Source: an uncultured Oscillospiraceae bacterium | GTDB lineage: Bacteria; Bacillota_A; Clostridia; Oscillospirales; Oscillospiraceae | Direction of reading: 5' to 3' | Assembly: GCA_900770015.1 (NCBI GenBank) | Contig: CAAGIU010000342.1 | Coordinates: forward strand, 1-12,767 | DNA: 12,767 nucleotides | Shown here: positions 7,255 through 12,767 of the stretch, one piece after another | Position numbering within the stretch: position 1 is the first letter of the stretch | Layout of the letters: each line of letters starts with the position of its first letter | Program-made: the position numbers and the translations under genes | Notes under the pieces: model-generated | Database searches by the model: none | Told to the model about the DNA's origin: nothing | Seen by the model: only the letters and a program-made list of their open reading frames with translations

Positions 7255-8544
7255 ATGAGGTCATTTTCCTACCCCGAACTGGACGAAACCCTCTACCGCG
7301 AGACGCTGCCGGGCGGTCTGACCGTGGCGGTGGTCCCGCGAAAAGGCTTTGCCCGCAGCGTTGCCTATCTCGTCACGGACTTTGGCTCCATCCATACCCA
7401 TTTCCGGCTGGACGGCAAAGAATACACCGTCCCCGCCGGCGTTGCCCACTATCTGGAGCATAAAATGTTCGAGCTTCCCGGGCAGCGGGATGTGTCCGCC
7501 GAGTTTGCCGCCCTGGGCGCCATGGTGAACGCCTTCACCAGCTACGACATGACCGCCTACTATTTCAGCTGCACCGACCATTTTCAGGAGAATCTGGATC
7601 TGCTGCTGGAATTCGTCACCACGCCGTACTTTACCCAGGAGAGCGTGGAGAAGGAGCGGGGCATCATCGATCAGGAGATCGGCATGAATCTGGATGCCCC
7701 GGACAGCGTGATCTTCGACGAGCTGATGGCGGCGCTGTATGAAAAGCACCCCATCCGGGTGCCGATTCTGGGCACCTCCGAGACCATCCGGCGCATCACC
7801 CCGGAAATTCTGGAGCTGTGCCACCGGGCGTTCTATACTCCCGGCAATATGCTGCTGTGCGTCATCGGCGACGTGGACCCGGAGGAGGTCCGGCAGGCCG
7901 CCATGGACCGGCTGGGCAGTGAAAGTAAATGCGTGGGCGAAAAAATCCGGGACTGGGACGAGCCCATCACCGCCCGCGTCCCCGAGACCGAATGCGACAT
8001 GGAGGTGTCCATGCCCACCTTCGACCTGGCCTTCAAGTGCGAGGACATCGGCAGCGGAGATGCTGCCATCCGTCAGGAAATGGTGGCGGATCTGGCTGCG
8101 GAGGCGCTGTTCGGCGAGTCCTCGGAGCTGTACCTGAAGCTCTACGAGCAGGGGCTCATCGATTCCTCCTTCGGCGGCGGCTTCGAGACCGTGGACGGCT
8201 GCGCCATGCTCACCTGCTCCGGCGACAGCGAGGACCCCAGGGCCGTCCGGGACGCGGTCATCCGGCAGGCGGCGCTTCTGGCGAAAACCGGCATCGGCGC
8301 GGACAACTTCCTGCGCTTAAAGCGCAGCGCCCTGGGCCGCCGCATCCGGGGGCTGGACAGCTTCGACGGCACCGCCTTCCGCATCTGCGCCTACCACTTC
8401 TCCGGGTTCGACTATTTCCGCTTCCCGGAAATCTACCGCAGCATCACCGAGTCCGAGATCCTGGAATTCCTCTCCCGGGTGGTAAAGACAGACCGCTGCG
8501 CCATTTCCATCATCAACCCAATCACACAAGAGAGTGAAGATTGA
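7255..8544 (+). CDS. yfmH: M16 family peptidase, YfmH-like (EF-P modification-associated)
   Basis: A 429-residue protein of the M16 (insulinase/processing peptidase) family. The inverted zinc motif H-Y-L-E-H is at residues 65-69, and glutamates 134 and 141 in VEKERGIIDQEI can supply the third ligand. The block HYLEHKMFE followed by an NAFTSYDMTAYYFSC segment resembles Bacillus YmfH, which annotation pipelines call EF-P 5-aminopentanol modification-associated protein YfmH. The central VIGDVDPEEV and the C-terminal half fit the M16_C fold. Family members usually work as a pair with a catalytically dead partner (YfmF); none is visible next to it. The ATG at 7255 follows AAAGGA by 10 nt. Its stop codon lies inside the first units of a heptanucleotide array. 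The modification link is an inference from family naming, so the substrate is uncertain. Confidence 0.88.
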   Translation: MRSFSYPELDETLYRETLPGGLTVAVVPRKGFARSVAYLVTDFGSIHTHFRLDGKEYTVPAGVAHYLEHKMFELPGQRDVSAEFAALGAMVNAFTSYDMTAYYFSCTDHFQENLDLLLEFVTTPYFTQESVEKERGIIDQEIGMNLDAPDSVIFDELMAALYEKHPIRVPILGTSETIRRITPEILELCHRAFYTPGNMLLCVIGDVDPEEVRQAAMDRLGSESKCVGEKIRDWDEPITARVPETECDMEVSMPTFDLAFKCEDIGSGDAAIRQEMVADLAAEALFGESSELYLKLYEQGLIDSSFGGGFETVDGCAMLTCSGDSEDPRAVRDAVIRQAALLAKTGIGADNFLRLKRSALGRRIRGLDSFDGTAFRICAYHFSGFDYFRFPEIYRSITESEILEFLSRVVKTDRCAISIINPITQESED

Positions 8545-8654
8545 AGATTGGAGATTGAAGATTGGAGATTGGAGATTGAAGATTGAAGATTAGAGATTAA
8601 AGATTAGAGATTAAAGATTAGAGATTAAAGATTAGAGATTAAAGATTGGGGATA
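8536..8654 (+). repeat. Heptanucleotide array 1, purine-rich (RRAGATT)
   Basis: Sixteen perfectly phased 7-nt units (8536-8647) made only of GAAGATT, GGAGATT, AGAGATT and AAAGATT, followed by a degenerate seventeenth (GGGGATA, 8648-8654). Units near the gene begin with G. The last eight alternate strictly AGAGATT/AAAGATT, suggesting a recent expansion of a 14-nt dimer. The first unit overlaps the last codons of the M16 gene, and the stop codon TGA (8542-8544) is formed at the junction of units 1 and 2. Confidence 0.93.
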
Positions 8655-8655
8655 C

Positions 8656-8774
8656 CATACCTCATATCTTATATCTTATATCTTATATCTCATATCTTAT
8701 ATCTCATATCTCATATCTCATATCTCCACTCTCCACTCTCCACTCTCCACTCTCTACTCTCCCCTCTCCACTCT
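8656..8774 (+). repeat. Heptanucleotide array 2, pyrimidine-rich (YATATCT then CCACTCT)
   Basis: A degenerate first unit (CATACCT, 8656-8662) is followed by sixteen phased 7-nt units (8663-8774). Nine are CATATCT or TATATCT; then come seven of the CCACTCT type (including CTACTCT and CCCCTCT). On the complementary strand the units read AGATATR and AGAGTGG, close to the AGATTRR phase of array 1. The two arrays are therefore inverted relatives, separated by the single base 8655. The array ends 11 nt before the lgt ribosome binding site. Confidence 0.93.
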
Positions 8775-8785
8775 GACCAAACTCC

Positions 8786-8790
8786 GGAGG
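8786..8790 (+). promoter_or_regulatory. lgt ribosome binding site
   Basis: GGAGG lies 7 nt before ATG 8798 and just beyond the end of heptanucleotide array 2. It fixes the lgt start. Confidence 0.75.
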
Positions 8791-8797
8791 CATCCCT

Positions 8798-9619
8798 ATG
8801 AATCCCGCAAATTATACCGCCATTTCCTTCCCCTTTCTGGGGCTGGAGGTGAATCCCGGCCGGGTCCTGGAAATCGGGCCGCTGACCATCCATTATTACG
8901 GCATCGCCATCGCCCTGGGGCTGCTGCTGGCTGTCCTCTACGGCATGAAGCACAGCCGCCGGGCAGGGCTTACCGGGGACGACATCCTGGACGGCGTCCT
9001 GTGGATCACCCCCCTGGCCATCGTCTGCGCCAGAATTTACTACTGCGCCTTTTCCTGGGACCAGTACCGCAGTGACCCGGTGTCGGTGCTGTATATCTGG
9101 AACGGCGGCATCGCCATCTACGGCGCGGTGATCGGCGCGGTGATCGGCGTGGTCATCTATTGCAAAATCAAAAAGTGCAGCCTTCCTGCCCTGCTGGATC
9201 TGGTGCTGACGGGCTTTCTCATCGGTCAGGCGGTGGGAAGATGGGGCAATTTCTTCAACCGGGAGGCCTTCGGCGCGGCCACGGATTCCTTCTTCCGCAT
9301 GGGGCTACTCAACTCGGTGACGGGCAGCTGGGAGTATTACCACCCCACGTTTCTCTATGAATCGCTGTGGAACGCGGCGGGCTTTTTGCTGCTGCATTTC
9401 CTGTACCCGAAGCGCAAATACAATGGCCAGATCGCCCTGGGCTACGCCGCCTGGTACGGCCTGGGCCGCAGCTGGATCGAGGGCCTGCGGATGGACAGCC
9501 TGTATTTCGGCTCCTTCCGCATCAGCCAGGTGCTGGCAATCGTCACCTGCGTATCCGCCATTGCGATTTTGATCTGGCAGTCCTTCCGCCCCCACGACCC
9601 GGAAAAACTGACGAATTGA
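8798..9619 (+). CDS. lgt: Prolipoprotein diacylglyceryl transferase
   Basis: This integral membrane enzyme moves diacylglycerol from phosphatidylglycerol to the lipobox cysteine of prolipoproteins, the first step of lipoprotein maturation. The 273-residue product has the usual seven or so hydrophobic segments, starting with HYYGIAIALGLLLAVLYGM (residues 32-50). The Lgt signature G-R-W-G-N-F-F-N-R-E is at 147-156. HPTFLYES is at 182-189 and GRSWIEGLR is at 223-231, all typical. The segment WNGGIAIYGAVIG (101-113) aligns with the E. coli region containing the functionally important His103, here Tyr108. GGAGG 7 nt before the ATG fixes the start. It is probably co-transcribed with the M16 gene across the 253-nt repeat array. 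No lipoprotein signal peptidase gene is adjacent. Confidence 0.96.
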   Translation: MNPANYTAISFPFLGLEVNPGRVLEIGPLTIHYYGIAIALGLLLAVLYGMKHSRRAGLTGDDILDGVLWITPLAIVCARIYYCAFSWDQYRSDPVSVLYIWNGGIAIYGAVIGAVIGVVIYCKIKKCSLPALLDLVLTGFLIGQAVGRWGNFFNREAFGAATDSFFRMGLLNSVTGSWEYYHPTFLYESLWNAAGFLLLHFLYPKRKYNGQIALGYAAWYGLGRSWIEGLRMDSLYFGSFRISQVLAIVTCVSAIAILIWQSFRPHDPEKLTN

Positions 9620-9632
9620 CAAAAAACCGGAA

Positions 9633-9919
9633 TGCACCAAGGGGAGCCTTGATTGGCGGGCAGTGCCCGCGGACAATGGCGCACGGAGCTGGTATGTTAT
9701 GGAGCGAAGCGACCTTGGCTCTCCCTTAGGGAGAGCTGGCTGCCCCGTAAGGGGCAGACTGAGAGGGTCCCACGTTCCAATGGACGCTGCCCAACCATCC
9801 AACGGAGTACCCTCTCAGTCAGCCTGTTCGGCTGACAGCTCTCCCAAAGGGAGAGCCAAGGGCGCTGTAAGCGCCAGTGCGCCAAATTACAATTTGCTGA
9901 GTCAACCCGATAAGCACAT
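9633..9919. repeat. Composite palindromic repeat, copy C (complete, largest)
   Basis: The element fills most of the 330-nt gap between lgt and the dCMP deaminase gene. Left arm: GCTCTCCC/GGGAGAGC (9718-9725 with 9729-9736) and CTGCCCC-GTAA-GGGGCAG (9740-9757). Inner arms 9758-9768 and 9809-9819 are perfectly complementary (ACTGAGAGGGT), enclosing 40 nt. Right arm: GTCAGCC/GGCTGAC (9818-9824 with 9830-9836), GCTCTCCC/GGGAGAGC (9838-9845 with 9849-9856) and GGCGCT/AGCGCC (9861-9866 with 9870-9875). The left extension (9633-9700) contains GCGGG/CCCGC (9656-9670). The tail 9880-9919 is the conserved end motif lacking 8 nt. Bases 9701-9790 match copy A inverted, and 9831-9881 match copy D inverted without mismatch. 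No gene lies in this gap. Confidence 0.88.
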
Positions 9920-9922
9920 AAT
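9894..9922 (+). promoter_or_regulatory. Possible weak promoter for the dCMP deaminase gene
   Basis: TTGCTG and CATAAT are separated by 17 nt. The -10-like box is close to consensus, but the -35-like box matches only in part. Transcription would start near 9929, just before the ribosome binding site. Most of the site lies in the tail of repeat copy C, so if it is real the repeat contributes the promoter. Confidence 0.35.
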
Positions 9923-9935
9923 ATTATGCAGAATT

Positions 9936-9940
9936 GGAGG
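9936..9940 (+). promoter_or_regulatory. dCMP deaminase ribosome binding site
   Basis: GGAGG lies 9 nt before ATG 9950. It selects this start over the in-frame ATG at 9926, which has no Shine-Dalgarno sequence and would add eight residues not typical of the family. Confidence 0.75.
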
Positions 9941-9949
9941 AAAAACACC

Positions 9950-10456
9950 ATGAAACGGGAAGATTACATCAGCTGGGACGAATATTTCATGGGCATTGCC
10001 ATGCTGGCCGCCCGGCGGAGCAAGGACCCCAATACCCAGGTGGGCGCCTGCATCGTGTCCCAGGACAATATCATCATTTCCACCGGCTACAACGGCATGC
10101 CCAAGGGCTGCTCCGACGATGAGTACCCCTGGGAGCGGGAGGGAGACGAGACCAAGTACCCCTATGTGGTCCACGCCGAGCTGAATGCCATCCTCAACGC
10201 CAACGGCCGCGACCTCCGGGGCAGCCGGCTGTATGTGGCGCTGTTTCCCTGCAACGAGTGCGCCAAGGCCATCATCCAGAGCGGCGTGAAGGAGGTTCTC
10301 TACCTCTCCGACAAGTATAACGACACCATGCTGAACCTGGCCTCCAAGCGGATGCTCCAGTCCGCCGGGGTCAAATTCACCCAGCTCCGCCCCCAGCGGG
10401 ACAGAATCGTCCTGGACTTCATCCCCGAAGAGGAGCGCAAACAAGCCCAGGGTTAA
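9950..10456 (+). CDS. dCMP deaminase (ComEB-type cytidine/deoxycytidylate deaminase)
   Basis: A 168-residue cytosolic zinc enzyme of the deoxycytidylate deaminase family. It converts dCMP to dUMP and so supplies thymidylate synthesis. The catalytic H-A-E is at residues 75-77 (VVHAELNAIL) and the two zinc cysteines are in PCNEC (Cys101, Cys104). The opening KREDYISWDEYFMGIAMLAARRSKDPNTQVGACIV and the GYNGMPKGC segment are typical of dCMP rather than cytidine deaminases. A Bacillus relative is ComEB. It is not next to comEA/comEC or thymidylate genes here. It stands alone between two repeat-bearing or structured gaps and probably forms its own transcription unit. Substrate assignment is by family resemblance. 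Confidence 0.92.
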   Translation: MKREDYISWDEYFMGIAMLAARRSKDPNTQVGACIVSQDNIIISTGYNGMPKGCSDDEYPWEREGDETKYPYVVHAELNAILNANGRDLRGSRLYVALFPCNECAKAIIQSGVKEVLYLSDKYNDTMLNLASKRMLQSAGVKFTQLRPQRDRIVLDFIPEEERKQAQG

Positions 10457-10573
10457 TTCCGCCCGCCGGATGCATCCTGTGGACAGTGGATTGGTTTTTG
10501 TCCGCCGGTCACAGGCAGAACAATGGACAAAATCCCATGAAAACTGCGGCGGAACTTGGGATAATCTGTCGAA
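10457..10573 (+). other. Intergenic gap with nested inverted repeats after the deaminase gene
   Basis: The gap has no gene. It contains a perfect palindrome GGATGCATCC (about 10468-10477). It also has an interrupted stem: CCTGTG-GACA (10476-10485) pairs with TGTC (10499-10502) and CACAGG (10510-10515), with a 7-nt bulge. A T5 run lies in the loop rather than after the stem, so this is not a standard terminator, though it may still mark the transcript end. Confidence 0.35.
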
Positions 10574-10602
10574 TTGACGAAACCGCAAAAAATGAATATA
10601 CT
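10574..10602 (+). promoter_or_regulatory. Sigma-A-type promoter of the debranching enzyme gene
   Basis: TTGACG (10574-10579), a 17-nt spacer rich in A, then TATACT (10597-10602): each box is one base from consensus. The predicted start near 10609 gives a leader of about 45 nt, which includes a small CACAA/TTGTG hairpin (10626-10639) just before the Shine-Dalgarno sequence. This is the strongest plus-strand promoter in the window and shows that the gene is expressed independently of its upstream neighbour. Confidence 0.8.
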
Positions 10603-10643
10603 TTAAGGATACCGACGTTATTTACCACAATCCTTTGTGCAAT

Positions 10644-10648
10644 GGAGG
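10644..10648 (+). promoter_or_regulatory. Debranching enzyme ribosome binding site
   Basis: GGAGG lies 6 nt before ATG 10655. It argues against the in-frame GTG at 10637, which would leave this site inside the gene. Confidence 0.75.
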
Positions 10649-10654
10649 AATACC

Positions 10655-12598
10655 ATGCGGTTTCTTTACGGAAAACAGGATCTGCGGGATCTGAAACGAA
10701 GCCAGGAGGTCTGCTTCCTGCTGACCAACGGTCTGGGCGGCTACGCATCCCTCACCTCGGCCTATTCTGCCAACCGCTGCGATCAGGGCGTGCTGATTTC
10801 CGCGGTGAAGGCGCCCAACGAGCGGGTGACTTTGGTGCACCGGATCAGCGAGCGGATCACCGTGGACGACAAGGAGCACTTCCTGTCCACCCAGGAGTTT
10901 GCCGACGGCACTGCCCCCGAGGAGGGCTTCCGGCATATGAGCAGCTTCAGCTACGACAATATGCCCCAGTGGCGCTACCACATCGGCGGCGTCCGCATCA
11001 CCCGGCGTATGGCCATGACCTACGGACAGAATACCACCGCCGTTCTCTACACGGTGGAAAATCAGTCCGCCGCCCCCTGCACTTTGACTTTGGAGCCCTT
11101 TGTGAAGTTCGGCCCCAAGGAGCAGGCCATGGAGCAGATGCCCCCCGTCCACTACAACAACGGCAGGATCACCTGCGGCGTGCACACCCTGCACATCACC
11201 ACCAACGGCACCCTGCAGGAGACTCCCCTGCGGAATCAGTGGCTTTCCTACCCCGAGGACGCCAAGGACGGCCGCCCGGAGAAGGGACAGGTTTCCTCCT
11301 GCTGCACGGCGCAAATCACCGTGGATGCCGGCTGCAACGCGGACTTCCATGTGATCTTCTCCAGCCGCCGCCAGTTCCTCACCGCCGAGGAGATCGTCAG
11401 CACCCAGCGCCGCCATCAGGGCGAGCTGGAGAGCCGGGCGGGCTTCCGGGACCCGGTGGCCCGGCAGCTGGCCGTCAGCGCCGACGCCTTCGTCGTCCGC
11501 AGAAATTCCACCAACGGCATGACCATTCTGGCGGGCTACCCCCTGTTCAGCGACTGGGGCCGGGACACCATGATCGCCCTGACGGGCTGCGTGCTGGCCA
11601 CGGGACGGTTCGTGGACGCTGCCAGCATTCTGCGCACCTTCCTGGCCTATGAGAAGGACGGGCTGGTGCCCAACCTGTTCCCCGAGGGCGGCCAGGAGCC
11701 CATGTACAACACCGTGGACGCCTCCCTGCTGCTCATCGACAGCGTGTGGCAGTACGTCCGGCGCAGCGGCGACTGGGACTTTGTGAAGGAAGCCTTCCCC
11801 ACCATGGAGCGGATCATCGCCGCCTACCGCCGGGGCACCCACCACGCCATCTATATGGACGAGGACGGCCTGATCCACGCCGGCGAGGGCAAGGATCAGG
11901 TGACCTGGATGGATGTCTGCGTCAACGGCATCCTGCCCACCCCCCGCCACGGCAAGCCCGTGGAGGTCAACGCCTACTGGTACAACGCCCTGAAGATCAT
12001 GGAAAACTTCTCCCGGAAGCTGGGCCATCTGGACCGGGATTACGGCGAGCTGGCGAATCTGGTGCAGCAGTCCTTCGTGGAGAAATTCTATATGGAGGAC
12101 AAGGGCTATCTGCGCGATGTGCTCTCCGGCACCGGGGCCGACGAGCAGCTGCGCTGCAATCAGGTATGGGCGCTGAGTATGCCCTTTACCATGCTCAGCC
12201 ACGAGCAGGAGTGCAATGTCCTGCACGCGGTGGAGCAGCAGCTGCACACCCCCTGCGGCCTGCGGACGCTCTCCCCGGAGGACCCGGAGTTCCGGGGCAC
12301 CTACGGCGGCCCCCAGGTGGACCGGGACATGGCCTACCATCAGGGCACCGTATGGGTGTTCCCGCTGGGCGCCTTCTACCTGGCCTATCTGAAGGTGCGG
12401 GACTACTGCCCCGAGGCCAAGGCGGACGTCCGCGCCCAGCTGGCGGCGCTGGAGCCCATGATGCGCGAGGGCTGCGTGGGTCAGCTCCCCGAAATCTATG
12501 ATGGCGAGTTCCCCACCGTGGGCAAGGGCTGCTTCGCCCAGGCCTGGAGCGTGGGCGAAATGCTCAGAGTCTACGAAGCCATTGACAAAAACGGCTGA
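10655..12598 (+). CDS. Amylo-alpha-1,6-glucosidase / glycogen debranching enzyme family (GH133-type)
   Basis: A 647-residue cytosolic protein of the bacterial/archaeal glycogen-debranching family, expected to hydrolyse alpha-1,6-linked glucose branches in glycogen or limit dextrins. The N-terminal GDE_N-type beta-sandwich domain (about 1-240) opens with FLLTNGLGGYASLTSAYSAN (residues 21-40). The C-terminal (alpha/alpha)6 GDE_C domain (about 265-645) carries PLFSDWGRDTMIALTG (296-311), PNLFPEGGQEPMYNTVDASL (339-358) and TWMD...TPRHGKPVEVNAYWYNAL (417-446). It also carries GPQVDRDMAYHQGTVW (552-567) and the final QLPEIYDGEFPTVGKGCFAQAWS. All core family blocks are present, with no truncation. 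It has its own promoter, and no glgA, glgB, glgC or glgP gene is next to it in the window, so its place in a glycogen pathway is inferred. The exact catalytic acids cannot be assigned from sequence alone. Confidence 0.92.
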   Translation: MRFLYGKQDLRDLKRSQEVCFLLTNGLGGYASLTSAYSANRCDQGVLISAVKAPNERVTLVHRISERITVDDKEHFLSTQEFADGTAPEEGFRHMSSFSYDNMPQWRYHIGGVRITRRMAMTYGQNTTAVLYTVENQSAAPCTLTLEPFVKFGPKEQAMEQMPPVHYNNGRITCGVHTLHITTNGTLQETPLRNQWLSYPEDAKDGRPEKGQVSSCCTAQITVDAGCNADFHVIFSSRRQFLTAEEIVSTQRRHQGELESRAGFRDPVARQLAVSADAFVVRRNSTNGMTILAGYPLFSDWGRDTMIALTGCVLATGRFVDAASILRTFLAYEKDGLVPNLFPEGGQEPMYNTVDASLLLIDSVWQYVRRSGDWDFVKEAFPTMERIIAAYRRGTHHAIYMDEDGLIHAGEGKDQVTWMDVCVNGILPTPRHGKPVEVNAYWYNALKIMENFSRKLGHLDRDYGELANLVQQSFVEKFYMEDKGYLRDVLSGTGADEQLRCNQVWALSMPFTMLSHEQECNVLHAVEQQLHTPCGLRTLSPEDPEFRGTYGGPQVDRDMAYHQGTVWVFPLGAFYLAYLKVRDYCPEAKADVRAQLAALEPMMREGCVGQLPEIYDGEFPTVGKGCFAQAWSVGEMLRVYEAIDKNG

Positions 12599-12653
12599 CC
12601 GCCCGGCGGCAGACAATATCACACCGGGCGGACCCGTATGGGTACCGCCCGGT
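12599..12653 (+). promoter_or_regulatory. Mutually exclusive hairpins after the debranching enzyme stop codon
   Basis: Three 8-nt blocks lie in order: CCGCCCGG (12599-12606, directly after the TGA), CCGGGCGG (12624-12631) and CCGCCCGG (12645-12652). The middle block can pair with either outer one. The 3' pairing extends to a strong hairpin: 9 bp (12623-12631 with 12645-12653), plus ACCC/GGGT (12632-12635 with 12640-12643), a GTAT loop and one bulged A. No T-run follows, so if it ends the transcript it would act as a processing barrier or an atypical terminator. Confidence 0.6.
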
Positions 12654-12694
12654 AACGCTTCTGTCCAGCCGCTGTGGGGGAGGCTATCCGTGTG

Positions 12695-12767
12695 ATACAG
12701 ATAAATTGCAATTGATCGCACTGGCGCTTACAGCGCCCTTGGCTCTCCCTTTGGGAGAGCTGTCAGC
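12695..12767. repeat. Composite palindromic repeat, copy D (cut by the right edge)
   Basis: This copy is in the opposite orientation to A-C. A diverged tail (AAATTGCAATT, about 12703-12713) leads into GGCGCT/AGCGCC (12723-12728 with 12732-12737) and GCTCTCCC/GGGAGAGC (12742-12749 with 12753-12760), and then the start of the next stem. Bases 12717-12767 are the exact reverse complement of 9831-9881 (51 of 51). The rest of the element lies outside the window. Confidence 0.85.

Noticed and set aside
6870..7258. Two 61-codon frames around copy B
   Set aside because: They cover the cdaA promoter or the repeat arms, have no Shine-Dalgarno sequence, and the peptides derive from the palindromes.
8663..8725. 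Promoters within the TATATCT units for lgt
   Set aside because: Repeated TATAT gives many chance -10-like matches, but no properly spaced -35 box was found.
8536..8774. CRISPR array
   Set aside because: The units are 7 nt long with no unique spacers, and no cas gene is present.
9663..9953. Small plus- and minus-strand frames in the lgt-deaminase gap
   Set aside because: They are translations of the palindromic repeat itself; the same DNA occurs inverted elsewhere, and no start signal supports them.
12623..12653. Rho-independent terminator
   Set aside because: The hairpin is strong, but the following bases (AACGCTTCTG) lack a T-run, so it is described as a structure only.
10622..12721. A 699-codon open frame on the minus strand
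   Set aside because: It lies fully antisense to the GH133 gene, whose protein shows all family motifs. Its translation is His/Gly/Val/Ala-rich with no recognisable domain, as expected from the GC-rich complement.

Overview
This GC-rich window has the gene content, gene order and strong AGGAGG-type ribosome binding sites of a gut-type Clostridia (Bacillota), most likely an Oscillospirales/Ruminococcaceae relative. That assignment rests on the proteins (CdaA/CdaR, RemA, YicC, PriA, an YfmH-type M16 protein, Lgt, a GH133 debranching enzyme) and on intergenic palindromic repeats of a kind I recall from such genomes. I could not run a database search.

Left half, minus strand, 6904 down to 151: one apparent operon of housekeeping genes, cdaA-cdaR-yicC-remA-gmk-rpoZ-priA. 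It runs from a good sigma-A promoter (TTGCTA-17 nt-TATAAT at 6904-6876). Genes overlap or are separated by at most about 70 nt. They make cyclic di-AMP and its membrane regulator, a YicC-type endoribonuclease, a RemA DNA-binding regulator, guanylate kinase, RNA polymerase omega and the replication-restart helicase PriA. The yicC-remA-gmk-rpoZ-priA order is the classic Firmicutes order, but coaBC is absent between rpoZ and priA, and glmM does not follow cdaR.

Right half, plus strand, 7255 to 12598: four genes with looser spacing. These are an M16 peptidase-family protein (YfmH-like), the lipoprotein lipidation enzyme Lgt, a dCMP deaminase, and a GH133 glycogen-debranching-type protein that has its own textbook promoter.

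The unusual material lies between the genes. Four copies (two cut by the window edges) of a composite palindromic repeat sit at 1-151, 6974-7221, 9633-9919 and 12695-12767. Each complete copy has two arms of two hairpins around a variable centre, and the arms pair with each other. The stem sequences differ between copies while pairing is kept, which is the signature of structure-conserving change. Between the M16 gene and lgt lie two heptanucleotide arrays, purine-rich then pyrimidine-rich. Each has 16 clean units plus one degenerate unit, and they are arranged symmetrically around base 8655. After the GH133 stop codon, three 8-nt blocks can form two mutually exclusive stems. No tRNA, rRNA, CRISPR array, transposase or phage gene was seen.
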